Shown here in pieces: positions 24,108 through 35,371 of a DNA stretch of 64,000 bases (positions are counted from its first letter, which is position 1; each line of letters starts with the position of its first letter). Made by a program: the position numbers and the translations under genes. The notes below the pieces were generated by a model. The model was not told where the DNA came from. It did not search any database and was given only the letters and a program-made list of their open reading frames with translations. The stretch covers positions 631,001 to 695,000 of the forward strand of contig WPIO01000008.1 in NCBI GenBank assembly GCA_009760855.2. Reading direction: 5' to 3'. Origin of the DNA: Cristatella mucedo (taxonomy: Eukaryota; Bryozoa; Phylactolaemata; Cristatellidae).

Positions 24108-24172
24108 CATAGCGAATGGCGAGTGCTACGCCACGGGTTAGAGTCCTGCAGCAGGCGATAATGATAATATCA
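24108..24172 (+). mobile_element. SINE-B head fragment
   Basis: gcgaatggcgagtgctacgc, gggttagagtcctgcagcag, then gcgataatgataat. Only the tRNA-like head is left. Confidence 0.5.
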
Positions 24173-24174
24173 TC

Positions 24175-25000
24175 AAAAAATATCTAACCATTTTTCTAAG
24201 CACTTTGCTTTTACATATGATACTGGAAACCAAGCATGTTAATTGGTTGGTGATACCATGCACAGTGTCAGAACGCACAGGTGTGCACACCAAGGACAGA
24301 TCGCGTGGACTCAGTCAATCGCGTGAGGAGCAGGTGCGTTGCTATCTTCTTTTTAAATGTCGCCAAGTCAAGGGATGTTGTGACCTAGGTTGGGAGTGAG
24401 TTCTACGCTTTTGGAGGATACGAACTAAAGGCATGGTCTCCAAAGGATTCGAGGTTGGTTAAAGGCCAGGCTTAACGACTTGAGTCAGAAGATCGGGTGG
24501 TTCGACGCTTAGCTTCATTGAAATGTAGTTCAGATAGGTAGGCCAAAACAAGAGAATATATGTATTTGAAAGTAATGGCAAAACCTTGAATTCGGTACTC
24601 TTAGTGACGGGGAGGTAGTGCAGGTCAGTGAGAAGTGGTGCAATAAAGCAATTGCGACGTTCACGATGGACAAGCCTAGAGCTGCAGAGTCTTGCTCCAA
24701 CTGTTGATGCCAGACTGCACATGCCGGAAGCGAAAAAAGCAAGCTAAAAAATCGAGGCGGGATGTCACAAGCGCATGTACCAACTTCTGGTGTCTCTGTC
24801 TAAAGCAGTCCCGAATTTTGCGAAATGGAGCTCACTTGACTGCGGAGCTGATGAGGTCGTCTCGTGAAAGATCACCTTGGAATAGGACACACAGATTTCC
24901 TGAATATGCTGCAGAAAGAACAATGCTGGCCGAGCCCATATTGAGGGTTGGGTTTTCCCATGCCTGAGTTACACCGCGTTTGCCCTATAACTAACTACTT
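24175..25000 (-). mobile_element. LINE 3' half, decayed
   Basis: On the minus strand it runs from the GKP...VIQK region (ggcaaacgcggtgtaactca) to APLLTDLHYLPVTKSTEFKV and further to the 3' end near 24190. Several frameshifts. Same family as the copy at 12.4-14.9 kb. Confidence 0.85.
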
Positions 25001-25944
25001 GGTTGGCTCGCTGTATCGGGATGCAGGCTGGAGTCGTGTTAATCTCGCCGTCCAAGCTGCGTACTTCGCCACCAGAGTACTTTAAGGTAAATAAGAAAAC
25101 GATCGGAACTCTTGACTAGTAAACTCGTCTTTTGCAGACGTCTGCAGACTCGTTCACTGCACTTGCTGACGTCGGAGGGAACACAGTGTGCTAAACATTC
25201 AAAATTTCGTCCCCTGTAGAAGCTTACTTTTTGGCAATGTCCGTGAGGTCTATCGGAATGTATGCCGGATCGAGCAAAGAGCGTAGTCAGACCTTGTCCT
25301 TGGCTCAGACCTTGTCCTGCCTAAGACGACCGATCTAGGAGGGCTGAAGAGGCATTTCGGACGACGAGCCGCCACGCCGTCCGCCCCCCTCCCCGATGGG
25401 GGTCGATCCAATGGAAGCCGGAAGTCCTCTCCCTGTTCGATGCGCTGCCCGATGGGTGACTAGAAGGCTCTCCAGGTCACTGCAAGTATTAAGGAAGAAA
25501 CCAGTTTTAATTAAGGAAAGCGGTAAACATGTTCTCAGGAGCACCTGCATTCAATTTCTTTTCGCTTGCTTTCTTACCATTTAGCTTCTACAAATGAGAG
25601 CGGCGACATCTGTCTCGGTCGTAACTAGCCACTTATATACAGTTAAGTGTTACTATATTAATTTCTTAACCGAATGATTAGCTCAGATTAGCATAATTAG
25701 CCCTTGCAGCTGGCTTTTGCTGTCGCTGGCGCTCGTATCGCTTGTGCTCAGCACTAGCAGGTATTAAGCAGGTTCAGTTGAGACGCGGCAAGTCTGCCAA
25801 CTTTTGGCTGATTGAGTGGTGTCTTGCTGACAAACAGCGACCCCGATGACGGCACGAAAACCATATGCTGGCAGAAGGCTCGGTGAGGCGATCACGCTGA
25901 AACGGCGTTCGTTGTATTTCTCTAACACGCTATGGTTGCTTTTG
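25001..25944. other. No gene recognised
   Basis: Short frames only; no repeat family recognised. Confidence 0.55.
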
Positions 25945-26408
25945 AATTTCAACACCCCGTCAGGCCAAGCATCGTACCACCCGCTTTTCGGAATCCAACA
26001 GTCTACAAATACCTCGTACAAACCTTAAATCCTTTGGAGACCGCGTATTTAGTTCGTATGCTCCCAAAGCCTGGAACTCCCTCCCGACCGGCGTCACAAC
26101 ATCCCCTGACCTGACCACATTTAAAAAGAACTTAAAACACACCTATTTAGGACAGCATTTAGTGGGTCCTTGTGATTCGTCCTTGATGTGCTTATGCGTG
26201 CTGACACTGTGCATGCTGCCACTAACCTCATTTGCATGCTGACCCTGTGCATGTCACCCTAACCACATTATTCATTTTGTTTGTTTTTCAAGCATGATTT
26301 TACTTACCATTCAATTGCATTTCCCTTTGCATCAGATGTAAAGCGCCTAGAAAGAGATTAGGTTTTTTCAGGGCGCTGTATCAAGTGCATTATTATTATT
26401 ATTATTAA
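25945..26408 (+). mobile_element. LINE 3' end
   Basis: It encodes [20 protein letters not shown] and PKPGTPSRPASQHPLT. It closes with aaagcgcctagaaagagatt and (ATT)n at 26388-26408. Well preserved. Confidence 0.92.
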
Positions 26409-28451
26409 CACCTGCGCCGGCGTAGTTTCCGCTGCTCTACCGGTGCCGGTGGATGGACTGCAACTGGCGACTTGAGTTTTTCCTGTTACTTTCTACTTGG
26501 GGAGATTCGAGCTGTTAATGAAGGGAAAAGCCTTGGGCCTACTGGATTCTATGTGCGTACCCTTCGGTGGTGCCTATACAGACTTTGATGGCGTCTGCTC
26601 GAGCTACTACGAGCGTTGCAAACCATAAACCGGGAAAACAGAGCATGGCCCAGCAAGCTATGGTCGGTATCGTAAAGCAATACTCTGGTAGATGTAAATC
26701 AAATGGTGCCTATTTCAGTTTGCACTTTATTTTCGGCTGATCATGAAAAATCAAGCCCGCGATAATATAGCGTCAAGTTAAGGTACAAAAATGTGCTTAG
26801 CAGCAATGTCATGGCCGCCGTTAACAAAAAGCTAATATAGCTTTAAGATGTTGTGCAGCCGTCATCTTGGACTTGCCAGTTATCAATTATTATAATCTCA
26901 TTTTAAGTGATCTCTCGCTCTTTCCTTCTCGGTGACCTACAAATATGGCGGAAGGAATGCCCTACCGCTCGTCATTACCATTTTGCTCACATCGATGCAC
27001 ATCTTTCCTTGCGTCGGGCGATAGGCACACAGAGCTTATCAGTGTAGGTGTGCTCAGCCGAGCGAACGACTGCGTAAACGTTTCGAGCAATTTGCTAAAG
27101 TAAATGTATAAAGTGGGATTGCTTTGTGCGCTATCTGTTCTCACCCGGCTATCATTTTAAATGCTACCGGATACAATTTTCTTCAGCGTATCCAGAGCAG
27201 TGTTCGGAAATGTGACTATCCTGAACAGCTAGCTCAGCATGTCCGATGGAGCGGATGTTCCAGCATCCAACGGAGTGGATGTCCCAGAGTCCAATGGAGC
27301 GGATGTCGTAGCGTCTAACTGAGCGGATGTCCCTCGCGGATATTGCAGCAGCGCAGGACATGCTACATTAACATAGGGCGCTGCATCCGTAGCTGTTCAA
27401 AGCTCAACATTGAGATACATACACGACGACTTGGGAGGCCGACACCGCGAGGCTTAACAGAGTGACGAACCTTAACACTAAGCGTGCCTGGGCTTCGCCG
27501 GCCTTTTGGGCGGCCTTTTGGTTTCGCTGAATGCGAGCTGCCCGCCTGCCCGCCTCTCCCGCCGAGCGCATGCGCAGCGCATGATAAGCGGGCCACCGGT
27601 TTCCTGTCGATGGAGGAGGAAAGCTCCTTTCTCATGCTCGACACGCAGTCTTCTTTTCACGCCTCAGGCTCGAAACTTAATTTTTAGCTACAAATTCAAT
27701 TAGCTCCTACGCGCATTCGCACTCCTCTTTTAGTGCGTTTCGCTTGTCCACCGGCAGCGCAGAGCGACGGTGGTAAGCGGCAGCTAGGCTCCAGGCTCGG
27801 TGACGTGCGCAGCCGTACAGCCAGCACTCTCAGCGTGAAAACTCAAGCTCTAGAAGCTTGGAGTGCTCAGCGAAAGTACGTGGAGGCCATTGTCATCGAG
27901 TTTATTACGAGAGCATTGTGGCTTTAAAATATTGTATAAAACCGCACACACCTGTGTATATGTATACAATATAACGAAATCTCAGACAGCGGCTATAAAA
28001 CAATGGACGCAGCGGCTATTGTGGACGTCTTTTAGTGCGCCCAAAGTTCCTATCCGAAAATATTGTCCCGGGATAAACCTTGACCTTGAGTGGGCGTAGC
28101 CGAATGCCATTGGCAGTTTGTCGCTGCACGACCCGCTTTCCTTTCTTTCACAGCCTAGCAAGGCGAGATAATGCACTCTACCTAACGCGTGTGGCCGATG
28201 TACTCAAAACGATCACGTGACTCGACGAGAGATCTCGCCGAAGACTCCGCTTCCTTTACATAGCTGTGAAACGGATAAGCTAATTACAACTACTCTCGAC
28301 TATTACTGCCAGCGATGTTCTCAAGCAATTGTTATGAGACTTGTCAATCGTCCTGTAGTCGAAGTCATCACTTGTAAGTCGAAACTGCCCTGATGAATGC
28401 GATTTACTGGTCGAATGCTTACTTTGTCCGAAGATTCGATCGTAGGTAAAT
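26409..28451. other. No gene recognised apart from the 27-bp repeat
   Basis: The longest repeat-poor stretch in the left half. Frames of 60-93 codons overlap each other at 27360-27700 around a cgccttttgggcggcctttt direct repeat and give no family motif. Confidence 0.5.
27240..27333. repeat. About 27-bp repeat, four units
   Basis: Each unit holds gagcggatgt or gagtggatgt, then ccagcatccaac, ccagagtccaat or cgtagcgtctaac. Decayed tandem array. Confidence 0.8.
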
Positions 28452-28580
<129 letters not shown>

Positions 28581-28639
28581 GGGGGGGAGGCGAGGAAGAG
28601 GAAATCAGTGAGTTGTTCGTGTCTTACTTAATTCCACAA

Positions 28640-28916
28640 ATCACTCTTGATATGTATCGCAATCGCTTAAAATGTAGAAGAGTGGCAGCCCCGAGTGGGA
28701 GTGGCAAGGAGTGCAGGAGAGCGATTTCGGATGTGGCAGCCTTAAAGCCGTTCTCAGAGTACTCACCTTGTTATTAACTCGTCGAAGCAGCCGCTCGATA
28801 GAGCAGTGACGTAGACCGTCACCATTGCTCCGCAGGAAGAATGTCGTGTCGTCGCGGTAGGCATAGAAGAGACAGTCCGCACCGACGGACCGTTGGCTAG
28901 ATAGTTCATAGCTCAT
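28640..28916 (-). mobile_element. LINE reverse-transcriptase fragment, other family
   Basis: The minus-strand frame reads ADCLFYAYRDDTTFFLRSNG, then RVNNKVSTL. It resembles the Y-x-D-D box of non-LTR reverse transcriptases, with the usual Ala of YADD changed to Arg. No other domain is visible, so it is a short relic. Confidence 0.6.
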
Positions 28917-29129
28917 TGGCTAACCACCATCGGCCTTAAGCAAGCTCTAGCTCTGATCAAAATGTCTCCGACTCAGGCCCAGTCTACCCAGCTACTTGTA
29001 TTTGCTCGAATGGCACTGTCGCCCCCCCCCCGAAGGTCACTTTCTGCTGGCTTGTTAGCGATATTAAATGGAATCCGCATCGCGCTTTGTTATAAACACA
29101 CTGCTTTAGAAAGCCTCCTCAGAGAGCCA

Positions 29130-29300
29130 AGTATTTTTACGGGTACTTTGAACAGGATGCAAGGAAAGCGCTTAAACGGATTAGTGATAATAACGTGCAC
29201 AGTAGCAGAACCTACGCAAAGGCGAACAGAGAAGGACTGACATGGACGACGAAATTGCTGCGAGGAGCCGGCGGGTTTCGTTTTAACTTCCTTTTAAAGT
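29130..29300 (-). mobile_element. Decayed LINE piece
   Basis: aaggaaagcgcttaaacgga, gtgataataacgtgcacagt, and gaaggactgacatgg mirror the reversed 3' non-coding part of the main family (compare 24230-24310). Heavily diverged. Confidence 0.45.
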
Positions 29301-29344
29301 TTTGTCAGTCATTTTTAAATAAAGTCTGAGATATCCTAATGATG

Positions 29345-29463
29345 CCACATCCGAAATCCGATATAGATTTCGGATGTAGATATAGATTATATTATCCGAT
29401 CATATAGATTATATAGATTATTATTATCCGATATAGATTTCGGATACCGATTTCGGATGTGGC
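29345..29463. repeat. Inverted repeat with gatttcggatgtggc arms
   Basis: Left arm gccacatccgaaatccgata and right arm tcggataccgatttcggat with gtggcc. The space between is full of tagattat words and a further copy of tagatttcggat. Confidence 0.85.
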
Positions 29464-29599
29464 CCATTTTGCTGCTCAAGAACTAAAGATAACTATCGTC
29501 GCCGGCGGATTAGAGCTCAGCGGTTAAAGGCTCAGCACGACCCGAGTCAGAGGGTACGACGTGCGGGAGGGGGCGTGTACGACGAAGCGAAGCGAATAA

Positions 29600-29835
29600 T
29601 GTTAACTGCTTCGGCTAGATAAGCAGGAACGAGGCCTAGACGGAAGGGGACTACAAGTCAGTAACAGGACCTTAAAACGGCGCGTGCTTTTCGTGGAGTC
29701 AGTGCAGGAGAGAAGCGGTGTTAATGGGGCAGCTGCAGCGAAAAGAACTTGTAAAGCCCAGCTGCCGAGTTTTGCACCGTCTGCAAGCATCCTAATGCTC
29801 AGGCAGTTAGACTCGCAAAGAGTGGCCCCCCCCGG
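29600..29835 (-). mobile_element. LINE C-terminal fragment joined to a SINE-B
   Basis: Minus-strand frames show RFKVLLLTC and IRMLADGAKLGSWA, equal to the FKVLLLTF and LVQNSAARL parts of the family in diverged form. It runs straight into the SINE-B copy at 29840. The same junction recurs at 32400-32545. Confidence 0.65.
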
Positions 29836-29990
29836 AGTCCTATCGCAGGGGTAAGGTGCTCGCTCCTCACGACCCCGGATCGTGAGGTCGAGTCTTTCAG
29901 TGGGCGATCCTTTATTGCCCACTGCAAGCTATGGTGATAGCCGTTAAGTCTCTTCTGCCGCTACACAAACGAGGCTGTTGAATCAACTTA
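29836..29990 (+). mobile_element. SINE-B copy
   Basis: aggtgctcgctcctcacgac, cgtgaggtcgagtctttcag (B box), cgatcctttattgcccactg, caagctatggtgatagccgt, gctacacaaacgaggctgtt. Confidence 0.8.
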
Positions 29991-29994
29991 CATA

Positions 29995-31360
29995 AATCTA
30001 GATATGATGGATCTTTTATCTACAACAGCTGTGTTACATACGGTGAGGGGTTACAACGAACTTCTTAGGAATGTAGATTTAGGTACAGTCTCTCTGCTTG
30101 GTTTGCTTGATCTTTTCGGCAGTATTCGATACTGTTGATCTCCAAGTCCTTCTCGAGCGCCTCTCACCAAGCCTGGGCATCACTGGCACTGCACTACAAT
30201 GATCTTAGTCCTAGCTCAGCGGGAAACTCCAGAGTATAGATGCGAACGGAAAAAGATCATCCGAAGAATCAGTGAAGTGTGTGGTACCTCAGCTCAGGTC
30301 TGTGCTTGGTCTGCTTCTCTTCCCAGCTTATATGTAATCTCTCTCTTGCCGATGTGATCACTTAGCAAAACCTAAGCTTTCACTTCTAAGCAGATGATAC
30401 TCAGTCAGTCGTACCTTTTCTTCGACCCCTTCCAACCCTCCAGAACGTCGAATTCTCTACACACCCTTGCTGCACGTGTTGCTGTCATCTGCACATGGAA
30501 GGCAGCAAACGTTCTCAAATTAAATGACGAAAAAACCAACTTACTAGTTATGGGCAAACCAAGTGCAACTTAGAAACTGGAACTTAACGCTCAAAGTCGG
30601 CTCTGCCAGCATATCTCCTGTTGCATCAGCACGAAATCTAGGCGTCATGTTCTAAAGTGACCTTTAATTGGACGACCACATAGGCTCCACAGTCCCGTCT
30701 GCCTATTTTCAACTTCTCAACATTGCTGAAATTCGGGCTAGCTTTGACAGGAATACCACATCCGTATTGGTTCATGCATTTGTAACATCCCGGTTCGATT
30801 TCTGTAGCTCACTGCTTGCTGGTCTACCGGCGTGTGCAATCAGGTGCTTACAGTTGGTGCACAACTCAGCAGCTAGGCTTGTCTGTCGTAAGCGGCTGAG
30901 TTGCCACATCACACCACTTCTTGCCGACTTGCAATGGCTCCAAATCAAGCAGCCTATCGACTTCAAGGTTCTGTCGCACATTTTTAGGACACTTCATTCT
31001 TTGGCTCCAGCCTACCTATCATATCAGAACTACTACCCCACCAGGCCAGGTGTCGTACCACCTGCTTTTGTGAATCAAATCGATTAGCTACACCTCGTAC
31101 GAACCTTAAACCCTTTGGAGACCACGCCCGAGGTTCGTATCCTCCCAAAAGCTGGAACTCACTCCCGACTTCGGCCACGACATCTCCTGTCTTGACATTT
31201 ACAAAAAGGTAAGAACGCACCTATTTATCACAGGATAGTGGATCTCTGTGATTCGTCCTTTGTATGCTTCTGCGTGCTGACACTGTGCATGCTGCCACTA
31301 CTCCTCTTTGCATGCCGACCCTGCTCATGTCACCTCTAATCATGTTATTCTTGTTGACAC
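29995..31360 (+). mobile_element. L2/CR1-like LINE, RT to C-terminus, decayed
   Basis: It starts near NELLRNVDLGTVSLLGLLDL (about 30055) and includes a diverged YADD region (30380-30420). The best-kept part is 30668-31087 with LVHNSAARLVCRKRLSCHIT, PLLADLQWLQIKQPIDFKVL and LAPAYLS. The typical 3' tail is missing; similarity fades at about 31360. Confidence 0.88.
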
Positions 31361-32399
31361 TGCATTTTCTTTCTTCTCTTGTCCTTTCAGAAACTCTTCG
31401 CTTCTTCGCTTTTTCTTCCTACTCAGGCTTCGGATCCACACTTCTAACTGAGATTACCACCTTTCAGACATTCTCAACTACATGTATACCAGCAATACAA
31501 CCCTGTTTTTCTCTCAAATTAGCTTCCGTGATGATAATATATAACCGAGAGTAATCATAAGCAAGTCCAATTTTAGCGATTGTACTCGAATTAGGTGTGC
31601 AGAATTGGGTAGAGCCGATGCGGTCATTTAGCAAGGGGTTACTTAAGAGTAGGACACCAGATTCCCCAAATCCCCTCCCCCCCCCCGAACAGCAGCAGTC
31701 CGGCAGGCCCCTGCCCCTCCTTCGCATCCGTCCGTCCATCTCAGGACGTTCCACCCTTTCAAGGAGCAGCTCGAACGCAATCGAACGCTGCACGGACACG
31801 TCGGAAGCGTCTTGAGACAGACTCGTCGGTTTCTTGAAATAGAGTCGATTTTAGAACCTTCGGTCCTACGTCAGATGAAAGCACGTGACCAAGCATGGCC
31901 GGAGGCGGCAGCGACGGGGCAGCGGCCTCCGGCCATGCTGCTGCGGAGGCTGCTCTTCCATAGCTACGCTGAACTTCATCTGGAAAGGCGCCAGAGCCAA
32001 CGCGCTACCAGCTCTCAAGTCCGACATTGACGGACAGACAGATGCTCTATTATTCAGTGCACGAACTGTATTAGAAGCGAGCCAGCAGCGCTGCCTCGGC
32101 AGCAGAGAGGGAGCAACTCGAACACCGGATCTCCAAGCGGATCTCCAGACCGGATCGGACGCCTACGGCAGGCTGCTCTACGCATGCTCAGCGATTGCCC
32201 GCCGCTTGTAGATGCACACGCCGAGACTTTTGCTCCTCCCGACGCCCCTCCCACAGGACCTCTACCCTGGCAACGGGGTTCCTTGCCCAACTTGGGCTGG
32301 TGGTTCGTAAAGGAAAGCTTTTTCTGGAGTGTGCAGAGCTGCGACTGTGCTGCACCCGCCGCCGTGAGGTCGGATCGACCCCTAGCAAAGCCATTCAGA
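31361..32399. other. No gene recognised
   Basis: Overlapping frames at 31880-32210 are GC-rich shadow frames. Confidence 0.5.
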
Positions 32400-32545
32400 T
32401 CCAGAGAGTGCAGGAGAGAAGCGGTGGCTGTAATGCGGCAGCTTCGGCGAAAAGAACTTGTAAAGCTGCCCAGCTGCCGAGTTTCGCACCGTCTGCAAGC
32501 ATCCTAATGTGCACACGGTTAGACCCGCAAGGAGTGTCCCCCGGG
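32400..32545 (-). mobile_element. LINE C-terminal fragment joined to a SINE-B (second copy)
   Basis: gtgcaggagagaagcggtgg, gaaaagaacttgtaaagc, cagctgccgagtttcgcacc and gtctgcaagcatcctaatg repeat 29700-29800 almost base for base. Confidence 0.75.
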
Positions 32546-32702
32546 TCTTGGCCCAGGCGTGAAGGTTCTCGCTCCTCACGACCCCGGGTCGTGAGTTCGA
32601 GTCCTTGAGTGGGCGATCCTTCATTGCCCACTGCAAGCCCCGCTGATTGGCGCTGAGGCTCTTCGGCCGCTACAGCTACACAGACAAAGCTGTTGAATCA
32701 AA
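32546..32702 (+). mobile_element. SINE-B copy
   Basis: aggttctcgctcctcacgac, gtgagttcgagtccttgagt (near-perfect B box), cgatccttcattgcccactg, ggcgctgaggctcttcggcc, acagacaaagctgttgaatc. Confidence 0.85.
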
Positions 32703-33524
32703 TTACAGAATTGGATCCAGCGATCGAAGCGTCGGTTAGAATTCTTGATTCGGATCCAGATGCTGCAGATGCAGTATAAACGAGGCGCATGCTCGCCGCC
32801 TGGAGCTAGCAGCAGAAAAAAGCAAGGGCCATTTCTATAACTGCGGCTTCTCAAAATAGGTCTGGAAAAACAGATGCTAACAGCACTGGCGAATGGTGTC
32901 GGACGCCTTCGATTTAAATACGCAGCCCCGGAGTGTCCGGTTCAGCATCTCCAGTCATTGGCTGGTGTAGTTACGCTGAGAGAGGGGGCCACCGAAGGCA
33001 CACCGAGGTAGTATTTATGGAGCGGCAGGAAAGGTCAATTACAAGAACTGGGTCAATAGACTGCTAGAGCGTTCTTGCACGAGGCAATACACTAATTTAC
33101 GTCTAGCAAGCAGCTTGCCACCGTACCTTTCGACGGGCATCCCCCACCCGACATCAAGGAAAGAATCTCTCCAGCTGCCGAGCGCAGCGATCGCACCCTC
33201 AGCGATCGCGTCCTGCAGCTAATGGCAGAGCCTAGCAAATCAAAGGGGCAGGGGCAAGACACAGCTAAGGGACCGTGTTCGATGGAAGGGGGTAGGGGAG
33301 CCTGAAGCAGCCGTTCGGCTGGCAGACGATGGGAAAGGCATTCGCTCCATCCCAGAACCTTAAGGAGGCACGATCGTGCCTCCCGACTCGGCATCCCTTC
33401 GGGATGCTTCGAGAAGCTTGACCCGTGTTTGCTCAGACCCAAGCCGAGAAGTAACAGCCGTCGACGGTCACGTGGTCAACAACTCGGAATGCCTCTTGCT
33501 ACTCGGCAGGTAGCAGTGCTTCCG
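32703..33524. other. No gene recognised
   Basis: A 116-codon minus-strand frame (33092-33442) has no recognisable motif. Confidence 0.5.
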
Positions 33525-33615
33525 GCATGCAGCTAATGCAAAGCGCCTAGAAAGAGATTGAGCTCTCTGAGGGCGCTTTATCAAGTACATTATTGTTATC
33601 ATTATAATTATTATG
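33525..33615 (+). mobile_element. LINE 3' tail fragment
   Basis: ctaatgcaaagcgcctagaa, agagattgagctctctgagg, and gcgctttatcaagtacatta with an ATT-like tail. Confidence 0.88.
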
Positions 33616-34395
33616 CAGCTGCTACCGGAAGATAACCGAGTCTCGTCCGAGAATTATTGATTTGGCACCGGTCTGCCCGGCGCTTGACGCAGGACGCCCT
33701 GCAGACCGGAGGTGGCGCTTGCTACGTGCTCGGCTGAAGCCCCAGGTAGCAAATGGCCGCCAGATGGCAAGCTGGTACCTCTGCACTTCTCAGCTGCAGA
33801 CTGCGGCCTTTCGCTCGCGTGGTCACTTGCACCCACGGCTGGTGTGGCCTAGCCCGGTCAGCGCCTTGCATTGCCATTGCCATTGCCTTGATCTTGCATC
33901 ACATTGCTCATCGGAGTAGCAGCATGCGGTTGCAGCCAGCGTTTCTTCGGGGGGGGGGAGGGCAGCGATGCACGAAGGGCTCGGGGCTCAGCTCCCTGGA
34001 TCGGTGCGATATGATTAGGCTTAGGCCTCCTTCGTCGTCCGGCCGCAAGTTCTGTTCCAAAGTGAAACGGAAGGCATCGGTCGGCAAGGCTCCAGTGAGA
34101 TGCCAGCGCTCTGCTGTTTGCCATTGAGACTTTGACAGAGTCAGCATTCTGTTGACCACGAACCAAACCTGACTGAACGTTCAGCTCAGGCACTGTGGTT
34201 TGATCATCTTCCCGAGCTCCGAGGTCTGAGCCGCCGGACAGATCGGTTCTTAATGGCTGCATCTAGTTGGAAGCAGGCAGGTGGCTGACTTTGGCTCGCA
34301 CTGCACTGCACCTGGTCTCGGCTCAGACAGCGGTCATAGTAGGGATCGGCCTACACACCGTGTATGTGTGGTTGTGTGTGTGATTTTGTGTGTGT

Positions 34396-34472
<77 letters not shown>

Positions 34473-35215
34473 TCTCTCTCTCTCTCTCTCTTGGCAGAGG
34501 TGGTTTCGTACGAGACCTAAGCATGCAAGCACTAGCGGAAGTGCTTGATAACGAAAGCGCATGACTATTCACCCAGAAAGGGTGGAACGAGGCAACACCA
34601 GAGATGGCACAAGTTGTGCCGCGAGGCAGCTCACTTCGAGCACACATATCCAGCAATAAATAAGGCAAAAAAGCCGTCTTCATCACAATGCTCAAGATGA
34701 GCTATCAAAATTGTCTTATAACATATTCTCAAATCAACGAATCAACCATGACTAAAAAGTTAACAATGCCATTGCAAATGACTGACCGTGAAGGCCCGAG
34801 CAAAGCCACGGCCGCTTCGAGGTCCATGCACTGCTACCTGATTCCTGAATACGCCGAGCGAGTGGGGCGTCAAGGGGGGGTCAAAGAGAAGGAGGGGTCA
34901 AAGGCAAGTGCCTGCCTTCGATACGATATCACATGCATCGATACGAGAGCGATTCCTGCTGCTGAATCCACATAATCAGCAGCCATAGTTCGGTGCACTG
35001 CTCCACCATGCGACATTAACCAGAGTCAGTGACACGCCCCAGCTACGGTCAGAGTTCACTGGAAATGCTGTATGCATGCCACTGGAATGGGCCGCCGGCA
35101 TGCTGCAGGCCTAGAGCTCCACCGGAATGCACCGAACCACGTGATCGCACGGGCTGCAGTGGTCGCTGCTGCAGCTGCAGCAGCCGCCTCGAAACACGAG
35201 CACTTGTGCACGTGA
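33616..35215. other. 3' flank of SNX8, no further gene recognised
   Basis: Includes the likely SNX8 3' untranslated region at its right end. I could not find a convincing AATAAA on the minus strand. Confidence 0.5.
34373..34491. repeat. (GT)n then (CT)n
   Basis: GT from 34400 to 34467, then CT from 34470 to 34491. Confidence 0.96.
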
Positions 35216-35371
35216 CTAGAACGTGAAAGGCACCTTTGAGCCAGCTGAAGCAGCAGCTGAAGACACTGAGGACGGTGAGGCGGTCAGGAGCCGTGGGCTG
35301 CACGTGCCGTTCTCGGCTGGCGGCAGCATCTTGTCCAGACTCGGCTTTACTTTTGCCCACAGTTCCGACAC
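35216..35371 (-). CDS. SNX8: SNX8 exon 14 (C-terminus and stop)
   Basis: This frame has no early Met, so it is easy to miss. After acceptor gtttgcag it reads [16 protein letters not shown] and then a Ser/Ala-rich tail ending VPFTF and TAG (35216-35218). Human SNX8 continues with SKVWNDLRPKLSCL at the same point and also ends in a short Ser/Pro tail. I found no clear polyadenylation signal in the next few hundred bases. Confidence 0.85.
   Translation of the reverse strand: MSELWAKVKPSLDKMLPPAENGTCSPRLLTASPSSVSSAAASAGSKVPFTF

Noticed and set aside
32546-32702. tRNA gene
   Set aside because: B-box and A-box-like parts are present, but no cloverleaf with paired acceptor and anticodon arms can be drawn. 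The body and repeats elsewhere show it is a SINE.
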